Assembly: GCA_963575745.1 (NCBI GenBank)
Contig: CAUYUJ010003392.1
Span: 130,001-194,000, forward strand
Origin: Prorocentrum cordatum
Lineage: Eukaryota; Sar; Dinophyceae; Prorocentrales; Prorocentraceae
Reading direction: 5' to 3'
DNA length: 64,000 nucleotides
This document shows positions 9,190 through 20,140 of this stretch, one piece after another. Both the position numbers and the translations under genes were made by a program. The notes below the pieces were generated by a model, which worked only from the letters and a program-made list of their open reading frames with translations, searched no databases and had not been told where the DNA came from. How positions within the stretch are numbered: position 1 is the first letter of the stretch; each line of letters begins with the position of its first letter.

Positions 9190-11605
9190 ATGGGGAAACG
9201 CGCCCTGCAGGTGGACAAGCAGGTGGAGCAGCGGGCTCGACTGCAACAGTGTCTGGCCCTGCGCGGCGTGTCCGCGGCTTTGCTCGAGCGAATCGTGACT
9301 GCGCTTGGCCATGGCGACGACGCGGGCGATGCTATAGACGTGAGCGCTCGGGCCATGCAGCGATCGCAGACGGCGTCCGTGGCCGATCTCATCAGCGCAG
9401 TGCGGCTGCAGCCCAAGATCGGCACGCCTTTCCGATGGAGCGTGGCGCTGCCGCATCGGCTGATGCCGAGGCTCCTGTCGGACTGCCCTCTCTGGAGTTC
9501 AATGTTTTGGGAAGCGATGCGCCGTTTCCCTGTGTCGCGCGATCGGCCGTGGAGGCTTTTGCTGTACTACGACGACATTGGCGTGGGCAACGCCTTGAAG
9601 ATAGATAATCGTCGGAATCAGCTCGCGGTGTATGCGAGTTTCCTCGAGTTCGGATCCTTCTTGCAGAAGGAGGTTGCGTGGCTGCCGATCGGCACCTTGC
9701 GCGTCGTCGTGAAGAAGAGCATCGGCGGCTCGGCCGTGGCGCGGGCATTGCTTCGCGCGCTGTTCCTGGGCCCAGAGAGTCTGTCGGAGCACGGTGCGCC
9801 AATCGGCGGCGTGCACTTTTTCGCCAAGTTCCACCGCTTGATTGCAGACGAGGCGGCTGGAAAAGAGACATTCTGCACCAAGGGCGCTGCAGGTCTGAGA
9901 CCGTGCTTGCAATGCAAGAACGTTGTGCTGGATCAGGCGGAATGTCTTGCAGACTACGACGACGATGATTACCTCGTGCCTCTCTGGTGCGCTGACTCGT
10001 CGCGCTTTGACCCGCTGTCGTCAGACGAGTTTTTGCAGCAATATGATGATTTGGCGTCGCTGCGGGACACGACAACCAGAGCGAACATCGAGAGACTGGA
10101 GCCAGGGAGGAAAACATTTCCATCGATCCCCTTCTGATGTCCCCCCCTTCCTTCCCTTCTGATGTTCCGGCCCCCGAAGGAGACGGCAATGGGCATCACT
10201 CTGGATGACCGTTCTCTGGTGGCGTGCCAGGCGTTGCGGACGGTGGCGCCGCCGAGCACATACGTGAGGGACCCCATGCATACCATGCTGGCCAGCGGCG
10301 GGACCTTGCAGGTCGAAATCTTTGCGCTCCTCAAGGCGGTGAGGGATGTCATCCCCGACGCGTGGGGAACGTGGCGGGATCGCTGCTCGGCGTGGCGGAC
10401 TGGCAGACGCGGCAGGAAACCGCCAGCGTTTCTGTTCAGCGTGGCTCGGAAGAAAGCGACCTGCAAGGCGTCGCACTTCGTGGGCAAGGCGTCGGATTGC
10501 TTGGCCGTGTTCCCTTTGATTCGTCATTGGGTGCACACAGAGCTGCGTCCCAGCGGCATGGCGAACGCTGCGGCGCGGTCGTTCGAGGCGATGGCGAAGA
10601 TGCTCGAATTGTACATGCAGGGCAAAAGGACATGCGGCCGCAGCTGAAACGCAAACGCTGGCCTGCGCGTTCGAGGATGCACCGCGTCGGCCCGCGCGCA
10701 TCCTCGAGCGCTTAGGTGGCAGGCGGTTCGGCTACGTCCTGAGGATCGGCGCCGTGCCGAATTTGATAGCTGTCTGGACCAAGGCCGTTTCGATTTCCTT
10801 GGCGCTGCACAAAGCCGCGCACGGGCCAGCCCTGATCAAGCCGAAGCATCATTATTTGTGGCACGTCCCCGACCAGCCTGCGGAGGACGGCATCTGGTTG
10901 GACGCCTTCGTACTCGAGCGGAAGCACAACCTGCTTCGGTCCAGGTCGCAGGAGATCGACAACCCTGAGAATTTCGAGCGGTCGGCCTTGACGGCGATGC
11001 TCGCCTGCTTCCTGGAGGAAGCGAAGGAGGCGCCGCGCTCCCGCGCCAAAGCGTGGCGCACGCCAGAGCTGGACAGTACGTTCGGGCACTCGGGGCGCAA
11101 CCTTGCATGCCCTTTGTGGAGGAAGATGGGCTGGGAGAGGGGAAGGCGGTTTGCCGCCGAGGCGGCTCGCCGCCAGGAGGAGGAGGAGGAGGAGGAGGAG
11201 GAGGAGGAGGAGGAGGAGGAGGAACCCCTCCGCAGGGCTGAAACGTGGACCAGCAGAGAGGCGTCGATCGACGGCCAGACGCACGGCAGCCAGGACAGAC
11301 GGCGCAACCAACCTTGGTATTTAGGGGTGCACATGCGTGTGCCCCCCCAAAAATCGAGGCGCTGCTGCCCTCAGGATTTTCTCCTGGGCGACGGCGAGGC
11401 GTACATCGTGCATTGCTGCGCGCAGGCTGGCGCCGCCAGCTACCTGCTGGTGGAGACCCTGGAATGGGTGCGCGCGCCATGCCCAGGCGCGTCCCTGTGG
11501 CGGCCGCGCGGCGACGTCGCCGTGATGCCCGCCGAGCTGATCCCGCCAGCCTGGGCGGCTTATCGGCGACTACAGGACGATGGCTATGTGCTCGCCATCA
11601 CGTGA
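9190..11605 (+). pseudogene. CACTA/EnSpm-like DDE transposase, decayed
   Basis: The protein starts MGKRALQVDKQ at 9190. The layout fits CACTA/Plavaka-type transposases: LLLYYDDIGVGNAL (residues 123-136, first catalytic Asp, followed by the family's N-x-L...YASFLEFG stretch), CLQC at 239-242, RDPMHTML with Asp codon 10270-10272 (second Asp, family pattern D-x-MH), KPKHHYLWHVPDQ, and FVLERKHN with Glu codon 10916-10918 (candidate third acidic residue). Two breaks: an in-frame TGA at 10135 inside a duplicated CCCTTCTGATGT (or a short intron to about 10180), and a one-base shift in the AAAA at 10623-10626 which, if one A shorter, rejoins the downstream frame. A Glu run (GAG repeat, 11177-11222) lies in the C-terminal half, which ends GYVLAIT. 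No terminal inverted repeats found. The superfamily is inferred from motif order. Confidence 0.65.
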
Positions 11606-11631
11606 AAAAGGAAAAAACGAGCGCATGCGAG

Positions 11632-11703
11632 AGCGGATATGCCGCTGGCGGATGCGCCGCCCTTCGATAGAGAGGTGCAGGAGGGAGGGGCGGATATGCC
11701 GCC
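11632..11703. repeat. Last GGCGG-N5-CCGCC hairpins of the plus array
   Basis: Full copies at 11647 (loop ATGCG) and 11689 (ATATG), plus an imperfect one at 11632. No further copy seen downstream in the window. Confidence 0.8.
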
Positions 11704-11929
11704 GAAGAAGGAAGGCGGGCTCGGGGAGGGAAGGCGGCAGGAGGGAGCGGGGGCGGGCTGGCCGCCGACAACGAGGAGAGGAGAGGGGAGGCGGTGATGG
11801 CCGCCGAGGGGAGGCAGTTTGAAGAATAGTTGATCCCCCCCCCTCTCCCTCTCCCCCCTTCCCCTCCGCGCCCCGCAGGCGTCCTGAGGGCGGCTCGGCG
11901 CGTCGACCTGCGGCGCCCTGTCCTGAAAA

Positions 11930-12340
11930 ACTGTTGTGTTGTAGTTGTTAAAACGTTTTTTGTGGTTTTTTTCCCGAAACATAGCAATATCAAGAACAAA
12001 CATGCAAAACATAGAAAGTTATGCAAATTTCGGGTTAACCGAATCGGACAGCCCACATCGACTTAGCTGACTTAGCTACTAAGTTGGGTATGTTGAGGTG
12101 TATGTATCGATATATCTTGGCAGTGGTACCCGATAGCTCAGTTGATAAGATGGATGGTTCTGTGAGTAGTATGTATGGTATGTTGTTGAATATACTTATC
12201 TAACAAAACGTTAAGTAGATGAATGCGAAGTTCGATATTTTATATATGTTGAATATGTGAGGTCAACTAGCATGAACCTACATACATCTTCGTTGAAACG
12301 ATTTCATCGGATATACAACGCTCTTACCGCACTTACACCC
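11930..12340. other. AT-rich junction between convergent gene arrays
   Basis: Clear drop in GC with many TATATATG, TTGAATAT and poly-A/T bits, no coding signal. All genes to the left are on the plus strand and end at 11605; the next gene to the right ends at 12840 on the minus strand. A tRNA A-box-like stretch (TAGCTCAGTTGATAAG, 12131-12146) has no B box at tRNA spacing. Confidence 0.65.
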
Positions 12341-12454
12341 ACCCGACGATCAAAGTACCCTCCAGGGATCTCCGGCCTCCGCCGGGCCCAGGCTCAGCTG
12401 CTGCGCGCCGGCCAGGAACTCGACTGTTTTTAGCGATAGCCTGCAGAATGCATT

Positions 12455-12556
12455 GCGCGGTACCCGATTGAGGAAAAACGCCTGGCGGGCGCTCCAGGAC
12501 TTCACACGTGCTACCCGATTGCACAGAGGCGCCTGGCGGGGAGCTGACCAGGACTT
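12455..12556. repeat. Two tandem copies of a 51-bp unit
   Basis: Units share TACCCGATTG, CGCCTGGCGGG and CCAGGACTT. They lie in the presumed 3' flank of the RRM gene; 12557-12839 is C/T-rich with CTCCTC tracts and no gene. Confidence 0.7.
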
Positions 12557-12839
12557 ACTGCTGAGACATGCTGAAAAGTGCCGAAGAGTGGGGTACTGCA
12601 GATTTCTCCGCCCTGTTTCCCTCCGTCCTTCTCTCCTCCCTCCTCCATCCCCCCTCCTCTCTCCGAGTGCCGAAGAGCGCCAAGCAGTCCGGAATGGACG
12701 GGAGGAGACAAGGAAGGACGCGGGGGGAGCACTCATTCACGTTGCCTCTGGAGGCCCTCCTCCATCTCCACCTCCTCCTCCTCATCATCCTCCTCCTCCT
12801 TCTCATCCTCCGCCTCCGAACCTACGCGCGGGCCCGCGT

Positions 12840-15524
12840 TCACTGACGAGAGCTGTACTCCACGTGGATCTTCCGACCGCGGTACCAGCTTCCGGCCCGC
12901 GACTGGACCACCCACGCCGCCACCTGGGAAAGGGAAATGACCACGATGGAAACCACCGCAACCGCAAGTTCACAAAAAGATTCCAGGACGGGCGCAATCC
13001 CAAATTTACATGGCAGCGTCTCGCACTTGCACTCACGGCGCACTCTGCACTGCGCGCAGCGCATGCAATTACACGCGCCTTCGCCTTGCAAACATCACCC
13101 CAGGAACCATCTTAATAACACCAAAGGTGACCTGTGGGACCTGCGGGACCTGTGGAACCTGCCGGAATTGGGAGAAATGTTGGGAGCGTGAGCCCTGTGG
13201 AACTTGTGGGAGCTGTGCGGGCTGCGGTAGCTGTGGGACCTGAGGGACATGCGACACCTGTGGGACCCTTGGGACCTGTGGGACGCGTGGGCCTGGTGGG
13301 ACCTGTGGGGCCTTCGAAATTGCAAAACTTGTCGTCCCTGCGAGACCTGTGGGACCTGTGGGACCTGCGGGGCTTGCGCCACCTGCGACACCTGCCTGAC
13401 CTGTCGGACCTGTAGGACCTGAGGGACTCGTAGGACCTGTGGGACCTGCAGGACCTGCGATACCAGTGGGACCTGTGGCGCCTGTGGCACATGTAAGCCC
13501 CGTGGGACCTGCGGAACTTGCGGGGCCTGCGGGACCGGCGCGACATGTGGGACCTGTGGGACCTGTGGGACCGGAGGGGCTGGGTGGACCTGTGGGGCCT
13601 GTGGGACCTGTAGGGCCTGAGGGGCCTGTGGGGCATGCGTCGCCTGTGGGACGTGTGGGACATGCGGACCTGCGCGACCTCTGCAAGTGGCAATGAAGCA
13701 ACCCCACGAGAACGCGATACGTGTGAAATCGAAGCACGTGCCAACAGCAACCGCGACAACAAAACAACCAACAACAAATCATGTTAAAGAAACATCCATA
13801 ACTTCCGGTTGCGGTGGTTTCTTGCGCAATCAGGAAACAGAACAGCTCCCTAAACAACAGCGGTTCCCCCCTAAACCCGCCGCTCCGCCTCTGGGTCCGC
13901 GTACTGGACGACGCAGGACCCGTTGAAGCGCTTACGGTAGTCCGTGTACCACTCCACGCGACAAACCTGGGAGGCACAACAATGCGAGACGCACCGACCA
14001 CCGGAATCCCGTAGAACAACATTGCAGTGGGAAGAAAGTTCGCAGACGAGCCTCGCCAGCTTTGCCGAAGTCGACGAACACCTCGTGCTTCGACAGGGTC
14101 CAAGGAAGCTGCGCCACGTACACGCGGCTGCCGCGCACGGGGGACCGCGAGCGACCAGCGTCCTGGGAACCCCGCCCGCATGCAATGTATAGCACATGTG
14201 CACAGAGAATCCGACAGACCCCAAAAAAACAAAAACACAAAGAAGTCCTCCAAAGCAGGCAGCGGCGGCGTCGTAGGCGCGCGAGGCGCGTCTCCGACTG
14301 CAAGCGGGGCCCGCCGCGCCGCGACGACGGCAGGGCGGTAGCTCGCGTCCGGCTGCGCGTCGCCGTCGACGCGCCTCTCGGGAGCACACATCAAAAAACG
14401 TTGGAAACGCTACGGCTCCGCCATTCTCTCCGCAGCCCGAAAAAAAACTGCGCACGACACGCCAAAACGCCGTTACAACACCCGCGCGCCTGTAGAAAGC
14501 GGAGTGCACCCAGGGGCCGCGCAAGTCCTGGGCGTCGCAGGTGGACCCACCGACCTGCGGCGCGCATGCCCACATGCGAGTGAGACGGCAGAGAAGCGGA
14601 GAGAGACAGAGAGACAATAGGAGACAGAGAAAGACACAGAAGGAATAAAATAGCAACAGTCAGAGGAAGTACAGACAAACACATCTGCAGAATGGTAGAC
14701 GACACTACAACAAATGGCACCACCGTGGTGGTCTTGATGAACTTATCCACGTTCACCGCAACCGCAGTACGAGTGTACGTCACGCCAGGCGTCCCAGTAG
14801 CCTGGACGAGCACCTTCTTGCCCAACAAGTCACCCGCAGCGTCTTCGGGCGCGCTCGCCGTAGCAACCTCTGGCGCGAATGCCGAATAAACCCATACTGT
14901 GGGAACACGCAAGCATGCGATGCCCAACGCAAAAGCGCGACAGACCTGCGCGAACGCCCGGGCTGAGACCGGGAACCGCACGACGACGGCTCTGCAACTA
15001 GACACGCCACGAATGCCGAAAGTGAAAACGAATGGTGTGTGGCACACACCCGTGCCCCCCACATGAAGACGCGATGACACCAAAAACCGAACACATAAAA
15101 TCACGGTGTTGCCCAATCACGTACAAAGACGGGCGCCTTGTAGCACCGCCCGTTTGTAAAAAAAACAGCCGTGCTGAAATAAATGCGCATAGCGCGGAAG
15201 CAAGCCTGGTACTGTGTCGGCGAGACCCACACCGTGGACTCCTTGTTGTACTGCCCCAGGCCTGGCCGCGCGATTTGCGCCTGGCCGTCCAGCGCGACAG
15301 CGTACACCTGGGGAACACCAGCGACACAAACCTCTCCACACCAACAGCCCCAATACCTCTACGCACAACACGGATGACCGTGCGAAAGAAAGCTCCCAGA
15401 AGAATCAGGAAGCTCGCACGACGGAGTGGCAACGTAGCGGCGGCACCTTGTGGCCGAAGATCCAATCCCCGTCAGCCACCACAAGAACGCCCGCGGAGGC
15501 GCCGAGGAAGCTGGAGAAGGCCAT
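12840..15524 (-). CDS. RRM-domain RNA-binding protein, eight exons
   Basis: Exons (minus strand): 15524-15447 ([16 protein letters not shown]..., 26 codons), 15307 to about 15170, 14896-14724, 14554-14490, 14374 to about 14239, 14162-14052, 13966-13877 and 12923-12840. The last three form one RRM: RNP2 as RVYVAQLPW, helix [15 protein letters not shown], beta-2 CRVEWY, RNP1-like [15 protein letters not shown], and the closing strand [11 protein letters not shown] before the TGA. RRM proteins bind single-stranded RNA; partner unknown. The N-terminal exons are not recognised. Introns are GT-AG (1, 3, 7) or GC-AG (4, 6); intron 6 is only 85 bp, intron 7 is 953 bp and holds a 9-bp minisatellite. 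Phases agree everywhere except the 3' end of exon 2, which I could not fix. About 290 aa. Confidence 0.7.
13130..13690. repeat. Degenerate 9-bp minisatellite in an RRM intron
   Basis: About 60 units of GGGACCTGT-like sequence. Read on the minus strand it gives Gly-Pro-Thr repeats that look like collagen, but the frame drifts and the block lies inside intron 7 of the RRM gene, between exons that together complete one domain. Confidence 0.8.
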
Positions 15525-15629
15525 CCCGAAAGAGGACAGGAACAACGGCTGAACAACTGACGGAGCCAAACGTCTCCATAACGTTTACAAAGACCGACCG
15601 CGCGGCAGCACATGCGTACGTACAAAGCC

Positions 15630-15705
15630 CCACGCCACCCCACACACATACACACCCACACACATACATACACACACGCAAACGCACACACACACACATA
15701 AACAC
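15630..15705. repeat. CA/CACACATA microsatellite
   Basis: Mixed (CA)n with CATA and CGCAAA interruptions, upstream of the RRM gene start. 15706-16240 shows no gene. Confidence 0.85.
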
Positions 15706-16239
15706 CTTTTTTCTATCGCACGACATGATGGCCCTGTCACGGCACACATGTGCCCGTGCATTGTTCACCTGATTTGACGTCGCCTGGCGTACAAAAGCAA
15801 ACCCACAACCATTCGTACTTCGCACCACTGCACGTCCACGAACAACGGCATCCGATAAGACTCCATACAAACAGACGAGCGACTACGCAGCTGATGCGAC
15901 ACAGATGGCTGGGCACAAGTACGCACGCACGCACACGTACATTTTTTCGTCGGCGGCGGAGCAGATGGTCTGCGACAACGTCCCGGAACGTGGTTTTCGC
16001 ACGTTGCGAAGTGTCTGCAATTCAACACATGGGAACTCCGCCACCGTGACTCTTGGCACAGAGTGAGCGTGTCCGAAAGTCCTCTGCCTCATCCCCTGAG
16101 CATCAGTCCTCATACACGAAGACTCTTTTAGGGTACCAGAGCCGTCCCAAGATGTGCCCAAAGGGCCCCAAGAGGCCCCAAGACGCCCCAAAGATGCCCC
16201 AAAGACGCCCCAGAGGCCCCACATCGCTTTGGACAACCC

Positions 16240-16870
16240 GCGCCGCAATGAATCACAAAGTGACTGCATCGATGAATCCATGAATCAATGAATCAGTGCA
16301 TCAACGAATCAATGAACCAATGAATCAATAGACCGTGAGTCCATGAATCACTGAATCAATCAATCAATGCGTCAATGAACCAATGTGTCCCATTTCGCTG
16401 GGCCTTACAATGTCCTCGACGAACCCGAGCAAGCATCAAATGACGTTCGCATTGTGCCACTGGCCTGCTGCCAATCTTTTCCATATGCGGATGATGCCGA
16501 GCCACTCGCTGCCTCTGAACGTGTCGGAATCATTGAAACAATGAATCCACGCACCAATGAATCAATGAATCAATGAATCAATGAGTCCATGAGTCAATAG
16601 ACCGTGACTCAAAAACCACTGAATCAATCAGTCAATGAGTCAATGAACCAATGTGTCGCGTTTCGCTGAGCCTCACCATGTCCTCGACGAACCCGAGCGA
16701 ACGTCAAATGACGTTCGCCTTGTGCCACTGGCCTGCTGCTCATCTTTTACATGTGCGGATGCTGCCAAGCCACTCGCTGCCTCTGAGCGTGTCGGAATCA
16801 ATGACTGAACGCACCAATGAATCTATGAATCAAGGAAGCAACGAATCAATGAGTCAAGAGACCTACCGAT
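16240..16870. repeat. AATGAATC satellite with duplicated 155-bp block
   Basis: Arrays of CAATGAATCAATG-type units at 16245-16385, 16545-16650 and 16800-16865 flank two copies of a 155-bp unique block (16383-16540 and 16652-16806, offset 269 bp) sharing CCTCGACGAACCCGAGC and CACTGGCCTGCTGC. Confidence 0.8.
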
Positions 16871-16899
16871 CTCTGTTCAATCGGAATTCGTGTTCCAAC

Positions 16900-18115
16900 G
16901 CACCGGTACTCCAGGGCACTGCGAAAGCTATGTCGATTGCGCTTGCACCTTTGCCCTTTGACGGCCCTGGGTCCCGCAAGAACCCCCCCCCAGAGGCTCA
17001 CGAATGTCAGTATTCATAGTTGCACGACGTTGGAAAATTAGGCCCCGGGCTCGAAAATAAATCGGCCCCCGACCCTGTCCTGGAGCGCGTTTCGGTCACG
17101 CCCTCTCTCTCTCTCTCTCCCTCTCTCTCCAAACCCTCTGCGTCCATGCATACGTGGCGGCATGCACAAAAACGGGTTCTCCCAGCGATCAAAACTCACG
17201 TGTTTGCCAGAGTTTGCCACATGAGACGCTCGCCACAACGTCTTGCGATTAGGAATCGCCAGTGGTCCGAACGCCTACGACGCCGAATGCCAAAGAAAAA
17301 TGCACGCAGAGATGGCCTGTGGGACTGGTGCGGGCCCTCTGCTCACCATCCTGCCCCCCTCACAACCCAACCAAAAGACAAAGTCCGAACCCACAGTGAA
17401 GACGACACCGAAGTACTGATGCAAGACCCTTGGCTTTCGAAAGTGGTCATCGAGAGGCGCCCATTGGCCAGAAACTGCCACAAGATAATGCAAGGGCGCC
17501 GTTGAAGAAGCCCTGGGTGGAGCTCCCACCCTCCCCCTCCCCCCCAGTGCAGCGCTGCAGCCGCCGGCCATCGCTGGCGGCGCGGCGCCGACGCGAAGCC
17601 AGACGCGCTGCCCTCAGCAAAAAGCTCTCGGCGAAGTCCCTCACTTCGGCCCCCCTGCTGTTCCATCCCTCCCCCCTGGCTCCTCTCTCCTTTTCACCCC
17701 CTCGTACATTTGCCGAACATCGTCAACAGAAGCACGAAACATCGTCAACAGAAGCACGAAACATCGTCCACATACCGATTCTGACTATTCTTGAATAGCT
17801 CTCCCGAGGGACATGCCCGACTTAACCCTACAGGTAAGATGTTGCTAAAAATGCCCCTGGCGCAAGGTGCCGCCAGGAGTTCTCAGGCCTCCCACGGCCT
17901 CCAGAGCACCCCACCACAAGGCTCAGAGGGCCCCAGGGGGGCCCTCAGATTGAGCGAAAAGCTAGGGGGGTCTTGGGCCAGGGGCACCTTTAGCCACCCC
18001 CGGACAGGGCGCAACAAGGGCGAGGCAGGAACTGCCGACCCACTGAGCGGCGGAGTGTTAAAAAAAACAGTCGCAAACTGTTCCGAGCGGGCTGGCGGCA
18101 CAGCTAGGGGAAGGA
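16900..18115. other. No gene recognised
   Basis: A CT repeat at 17103-17135, Cys-poor open stretches without protein character, and a duplicated AACATCGTCAACAGAAGCACG at 17715-17765. I see no feature that I can support. Confidence 0.5.
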
Positions 18116-18119
18116 ACAG

Positions 18120-18295
18120 TGGCATAAACATAAACACTCAGAGATCCGCGCGGATTTCTCGGATCCGCGCTGGACCCCCCTCCCTGGCGCGCGGAACGCG
18201 CCAGGAGCGGGACCGGAGGCGCCGCCAAGGGGGTCCAGCGCGGATCCGAGAAATCCGCGCGGACATCCGAGTTTTTATGTTTGTGTCATTTTTCG
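18120..18295. mobile_element. Foldback element, family F, copy 1
   Basis: Long inverted repeat: both arms read ATCCGCGCGGATTTCTCG, GATCC, GCGCTGGACCCCC inward, extended outward by ATAAACATAAA-like ends, with a loop containing GGCGCGCGGAACGCGCC. Arms are about 55-65 bp. Related copies lie at 34005, 36037 and 36543. Confidence 0.8.
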
Positions 18296-18353
18296 TTCCC
18301 CTAATAGCGGTTGCCAGGGAGCAGAGGAAAAAGTAGCAGCACGAGCATGCGCT

Positions 18354-18722
18354 GTCGTACGCCCGCACGGATCTCTCGGATCGGTGTGCTGACCCCCCCT
18401 CCCTGGGTCGGGGTGACCCAAATTCGGGGTCCAGCTGCAATAGATCTGGGGCAATTGTATTGCAAATGTACTGCGCCGGAGAACTGCATTGCACGCGAAA
18501 ATACAGCAATACAACCTCTGCGCCCCGAAATGTATTGCACGCCCCAAAATGTATTGCAACCCCACAAATCTATTGCACCAAATCTATTGCACCACCCCCT
18601 TGTCGCTGGACCCCCTTTTGGGTCAACCCGACTGGGGCGTGGAGCCGCGCCCCAGGGGGTGGCGCCAGAGGCGCAGCCGAGGGGGTCCGGCGCCTGACCG
18701 AGGACACTCAGCGCAGAACTCC
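18354..18722. mobile_element. Family F copy 2 carrying an inner TATTGCA element
   Basis: Outer ends resemble family F (CACGGATCTCTCGGATC... and ...CTGACCGAGGACACTC). Inside, 18427-18615 is bounded by GGGGTCCAGC and GCTGGACCCC and holds about ten TATTGCA/TGCAAT motifs, which suggests one element inside another. Confidence 0.6.
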
Positions 18723-18728
18723 GAACAT

Positions 18729-18872
18729 CGAGGAGGAGGAGGAGGAGGAGGAGGAGGAGGAGGAGGAGGAGGAGGAGGAGGAGGAGGAGAAGGAGGAGGA
18801 GGAGGAGGGAGGAGGAGGAGGAGGAGGAGGAGGAGGGAGGAGGAGGAGGAGGAGGAGGAGGAGGAGGAGGAG
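18729..18872. repeat. (GGA)n microsatellite
   Basis: About 48 units with a few AGAAGG interruptions. Confidence 0.95.
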
Positions 18873-19364
18873 AAGGGATGCCAGTGCAGCTCTTTGTTCC
18901 TCTACAATGCGAGGAGCCAAGGTGGGAGCGGGGGGCTCCTGCCGATGGTCCTCCGGGGTGCGTGTCAACCGGACGCCCCTCAAGACGACGCGGGGGGTGC
19001 CAAGGCTGGCAGACGCGGGTTGCGTGCCACGAGGAGAGCTGAACTGGAAGGACACAAAGATACCGATGCCGCTGCTCCCAAAACTCTCCCAGGATGCGTT
19101 CTGACAACAGTGCCGGGGGGAAGCCGCCCGTGGCGACGAAGGCTCTCCAGGACTAGCGGCGTCATCGTTATCTCCGCCTCCTATAAGCACGGTAAGCACA
19201 CATTCGGCTACAGTCAGACTTGGTTGGACTGGACACCCACCAGACTCTTCCGACGGCAGCGTGGCCCCAGAGCACCGAAGGAGATGCGGGTTGCATCATG
19301 AGGTCGTGATCGACAGGACAAGCTACCCTCGATTTGGCATGATCGACCTACCAATCAGGGCCGA

Positions 19365-20140
19365 CTGTAACCCAAACATCCGACGCCGTGATTCGTTCTC
19401 AACGTCGCTCCCATCGGTCTGTGCCCCTTCCTGGGGACCCCTAAATGGTCTCGACCCATGCCGCGGGACCGGTTTTTCCAAAAGGCCTCCAGGAACCAAA
19501 AATAGCGAAAAACTCACCGTCGCGATTTCTTCATGACTCGAGGGGGTCTCGGAGACGGATAACCCAAGCATCCGACGTCACGATTTGTTCTCAACGTGGC
19601 TCCCCAACGGTCTATGCCCTTCCCGGAGGCCCCCAGAGGTCTCGACCCATGCCCCGGGACCGGATTTTCCAAAGGGCCCCCAGGGGCCGAAAATGTAGAG
19701 AAACCCTCCGTCGCGATTTCTTCATGTCTCCAGGGGCCTCGGAGCCGGATAACCCGAACATCCGACGTCGCGATTCGCTCTCAACGTGGCTCCCCAGCGG
19801 TTTGCGCCCCTTCACGGGACCTCCCTAGAGGTCTGGACCCATGCTCCGGGGCCGGAGGTTCCAAAAGGCCCCCAGGGGCCGAAAATACATAGAGAAACCC
19901 TCGGTCGCGATTGCATGACTCGAGGGGGTCTCGGACTCGGATAACCCAGACATCCGACGCCGCGATTCGTTCTCAACGCGGCTCCCCAGCTCCCAAGCGG
20001 TCTGCGCCCCTTCCCGGGGCTCCCCAGAAACCTCGACCCATCCCCCCCGTCCGGTTCGTCAAAAAGCACCCAGGGGCCAAGAAAAGCGACAGACCCTCCG
20101 TCGCGATTTCTTCGTGACTCAAGGGGTTCTGCAATCCAGG
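19365..20140. repeat. Four tandem copies of a 190-bp unit
   Basis: Unit starts recur near 19370, 19562, 19752 and 19942 (ATAACCCxxACATCCGACG). Each unit holds GTCTCGACCCATGC, a TTCCAAAAGGCC stretch and GTCGCGATTTCTTCATGAC; the copies have diverged visibly. Confidence 0.85.

Noticed and set aside
1-12000. High-GC bacterial contamination
   Set aside because: Introns with consistent phases, leader relics and Kozak-like GCCGCCATGG starts point to a dinoflagellate; no ribosome-binding sites or operons.
12127-12200. tRNA gene
   Set aside because: A good A box (TAGCTCAGTTGATAAG) but no paired D stem, no anticodon arm and no B box within tRNA distance; at most a tRNA-derived remnant.
13069-14394. 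Collagen-like minus-strand gene
   Set aside because: The Gly-X-Y repeat drifts out of frame and lies between two exons that complete one RRM, so it is intronic.
15540-15575. Leader relic upstream of the RRM gene
   Set aside because: Only TTTGGCTC matches; the rest does not align.
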